Source: Acidobacteriota bacterium
GTDB taxonomy: Bacteria; Acidobacteriota; Vicinamibacteria; Vicinamibacterales; CAVVIG01
Length of the DNA stretch: 5,168 nt
Reading direction: 5' to 3'
Assembly: GCA_016195295.1 (NCBI GenBank)
Contig: JACPZV010000301.1
Coordinates: forward strand, 1-5,168
The translations under genes were made by a program, and so were the position numbers. Below the pieces are notes generated by a model, which was not told the DNA's origin, did not search any database, and was given only the letters and a program-made list of their open reading frames with translations. Positions 4,953-5,168 of this stretch are shown here, piece after piece. Position 1 is the stretch's first letter. Each line of letters starts with the position of its first letter.

Positions 4953-5168
4953 CTACGCAGGCTTGCGAAACAGAATCTCGCGCAGGTTGTTCTGGAGCAG
5001 GAACGAGTCGGAGACGCGCAGTCCGGAGAACAGGCGAATGATGTCGCGATTGAGCAGAATCGCCTGGCGCCCTTGCGGCGCGGGATACAGCCGGTACCTG
5101 AGGTTGACGTCGTCGACGATGACGAACTTTGTGTAGTGCATGTAGCGGGATTGCGCCGTACCGAAGAA
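4953..5168 (-). CDS. C-terminal end of an unrecognised protein, cut by the window edge
   Basis: The frame is open from the right edge to a TAG at 4955-4953, giving 71 visible residues. An internal ATG at 5141 could start a 62-residue protein, but no Shine-Dalgarno precedes it, and the frame stays open above it (FFGTAQSRY before the methionine), so the tail of a longer gene is more likely. The visible part is mixed hydrophobic and basic, with VIVDDVNLRYRLYPAP, then LLNRDIIRLFSGLRVSD and LLQNNLREILFRKPA. It has no transmembrane segment, cysteine cluster or low-complexity stretch, and reads like a folded domain. It is less GC-biased than its neighbours. I do not recognise the family. The 29 bases between its stop and the SAM hydroxide adenosyltransferase start suggest one transcript. 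Confidence 0.6.
   Translation of the reverse strand, partial: FFGTAQSRYMHYTKFVIVDDVNLRYRLYPAPQGRQAILLNRDIIRLFSGLRVSDSFLLQNNLREILFRKPA

Noticed and set aside
2788..5136. Plus-strand open frame of 782 codons spanning the acyl-CoA dehydrogenase and SAM hydroxide adenosyltransferase genes
   Set aside because: It is antisense to two clear family genes and the palindromic array between them, and its translation is rich in R, H, D and A with no recognisable domain. Long antisense frames are expected in GC-rich DNA.

Overview
This is a GC-rich bacterial chromosomal window in which every supported gene lies on the minus strand. Read in the direction of transcription (right to left), the order is: the C-terminal end of an unrecognised protein (4953-5168), a SAM hydroxide adenosyltransferase of the DUF62 family (4123-4923), an acyl-CoA dehydrogenase (2782-4005), the class II fructose-1,6-bisphosphatase glpX (1729-2727), an MdtG-like MFS efflux transporter (307-1569), and the N-terminal part of a Sua5/YrdC/TsaC threonylcarbamoyl-AMP synthase that runs off the left edge (1-310). 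The last two overlap by 4 bases (ATGA). These are mostly housekeeping or metabolic genes: fatty acyl-CoA oxidation, gluconeogenesis, tRNA t6A modification and efflux. They do not form an obvious single pathway. There is no phage, transposase, CRISPR or tRNA signal.

The unusual content lies between the genes. Each of the three substantial intergenic gaps is filled by a different degenerate tandem array that then turns round into its own reverse complement, giving a long imperfect palindrome. The gap before the MFS gene (about 1521-1722) repeats TGC-N4 every 7 bases, with GCA-N4 in the opposite arm. The gap before glpX (about 2728-2804) repeats AAGNCTG/AAGTCTC-like units every 7 bases. The gap before the acyl-CoA dehydrogenase (about 4009-4103) repeats GGTRGGGCG-like units every 9 bases and holds a textbook G-quadruplex motif. 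The primary sequences are unrelated, but the architecture and placement are the same. The arrays touch or run into coding sequence: one supplies the N-terminus of the MFS protein, and another supplies the last residues and stop codon of the dehydrogenase. The stem bases abut the AUG codons of glpX and the dehydrogenase, and clear Shine-Dalgarno sequences are missing there. This looks like a family of palindromic intergenic elements with a shared architecture, possibly acting in RNA folding or in coupling of expression.

The taxonomic origin cannot be fixed from the window alone. High GC, weak Shine-Dalgarno use, co-directional housekeeping genes and short-unit palindromic intergenic arrays would suit an Acidobacteriota (Vicinamibacteria-like) or similar soil lineage; this is a low-confidence inference.
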